Positions 63,903 through 64,000 of a stretch of DNA of 64,000 nucleotides are shown piece after piece. The DNA is taken from positions 186,001-250,000 of the forward strand of contig NZ_CP144460.1 of the NCBI RefSeq assembly GCF_040182365.1. The letters run 5' to 3'. The first letter of the stretch is position 1. Each line of letters begins with the position of its first letter. The notes beneath the pieces were generated by a model. The model was not told the origin of the DNA. It worked only from the letters and a program-made list of their open reading frames with translations, and did not search any database. Position numbers and translations under genes: made by a program. The DNA is from Xanthomonas sp. 10-10. GTDB taxonomy: Bacteria; Pseudomonadota; Gammaproteobacteria; Xanthomonadales; Xanthomonadaceae.

Positions 63903-64000
63903 GCGGCAATACCTCGGCTGTGTGGTGCGTCACGGTGTGGGGAACCCGCTGCGCGACAGGATGACCATCGGTGTCATTCTAGCCGCGGCAAAACCTGGCG

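Overview
The window looks like a stretch of a Xanthomonas chromosome (Gammaproteobacteria, Xanthomonadaceae). The evidence is high GC coding sequence, a FabV enoyl-ACP reductase, a type IV secretion effector carrying the XVIPCD signal that defines the Xanthomonas bacteria-killing T4SS, many TonB/Tat/lipoprotein exports, and intergenic palindromes typical of this genus. I see no rRNA, tRNA, CRISPR array, insertion sequence or phage. The species cannot be fixed from the sequence alone.

Layout. 0.2-4.4 kb: an MFS symporter, an SRPBCC protein, an EcsC-family protein, a small secreted protein and a DUF938 methyltransferase. 4.5-11.2 kb: an AraC-family regulator divergent from a run of redox/aldehyde genes (enoyl-CoA hydratase-like protein with a signal peptide, two short-chain dehydrogenases, a YciI protein, an aldehyde dehydrogenase, an NTF2-like protein). 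The gap between them holds three direct repeats at an exact 21-bp period, which look like AraC-family operator sites. 11.8-25.8 kb: a 14-kb minus-strand locus joining two Tat-exported TldD-like metalloproteases, a TldE-like partner and a DUF4159 protein to a MoxR/DUF58/BatA-type/DUF4175-type/amidotransferase-like membrane set. Several of its genes overlap by ATGA. Two small candidate ORFs, one Cys-rich with an in-frame internal repeat, lie inside it.

26-32 kb: small membrane and secreted proteins, then a degraded island beside fbp. The 3' end of fbp is duplicated about 3 kb away, and the interval holds decayed tandem copies of two small protein types. 32.3-32.8 kb is a five-copy tandem repeat. 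32.9-38.2 kb: an aromatic/aspartate aminotransferase, a TonB receptor and small proteins. 38.4-43.0 kb: an aldehyde dehydrogenase and a DUF779 gene, normally neighbours, are separated by a minus-strand effector/immunity pair (M23-type hydrolase with XVIPCD, and a lipoprotein). 43.1-47.6 kb: a complete bacterial NHEJ pair, Ku and LigD, with two small genes upstream.

47.7-64 kb: a secreted protein, L-lactate dehydrogenase, a serine hydrolase, a carotenoid oxygenase with a DUF2141 partner, an ICMT-like methyltransferase, a NarL/DesK-type two-component pair, a very large winged-helix/STAND-NTPase/TPR regulator translationally coupled to a 135-aa protein of unknown role, fabV, a small membrane protein and a 2-keto-3-deoxygluconate-type sugar kinase. 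Start codons were chosen from Shine-Dalgarno spacing, overlaps and signal peptides. All functions are inferred from sequence only.
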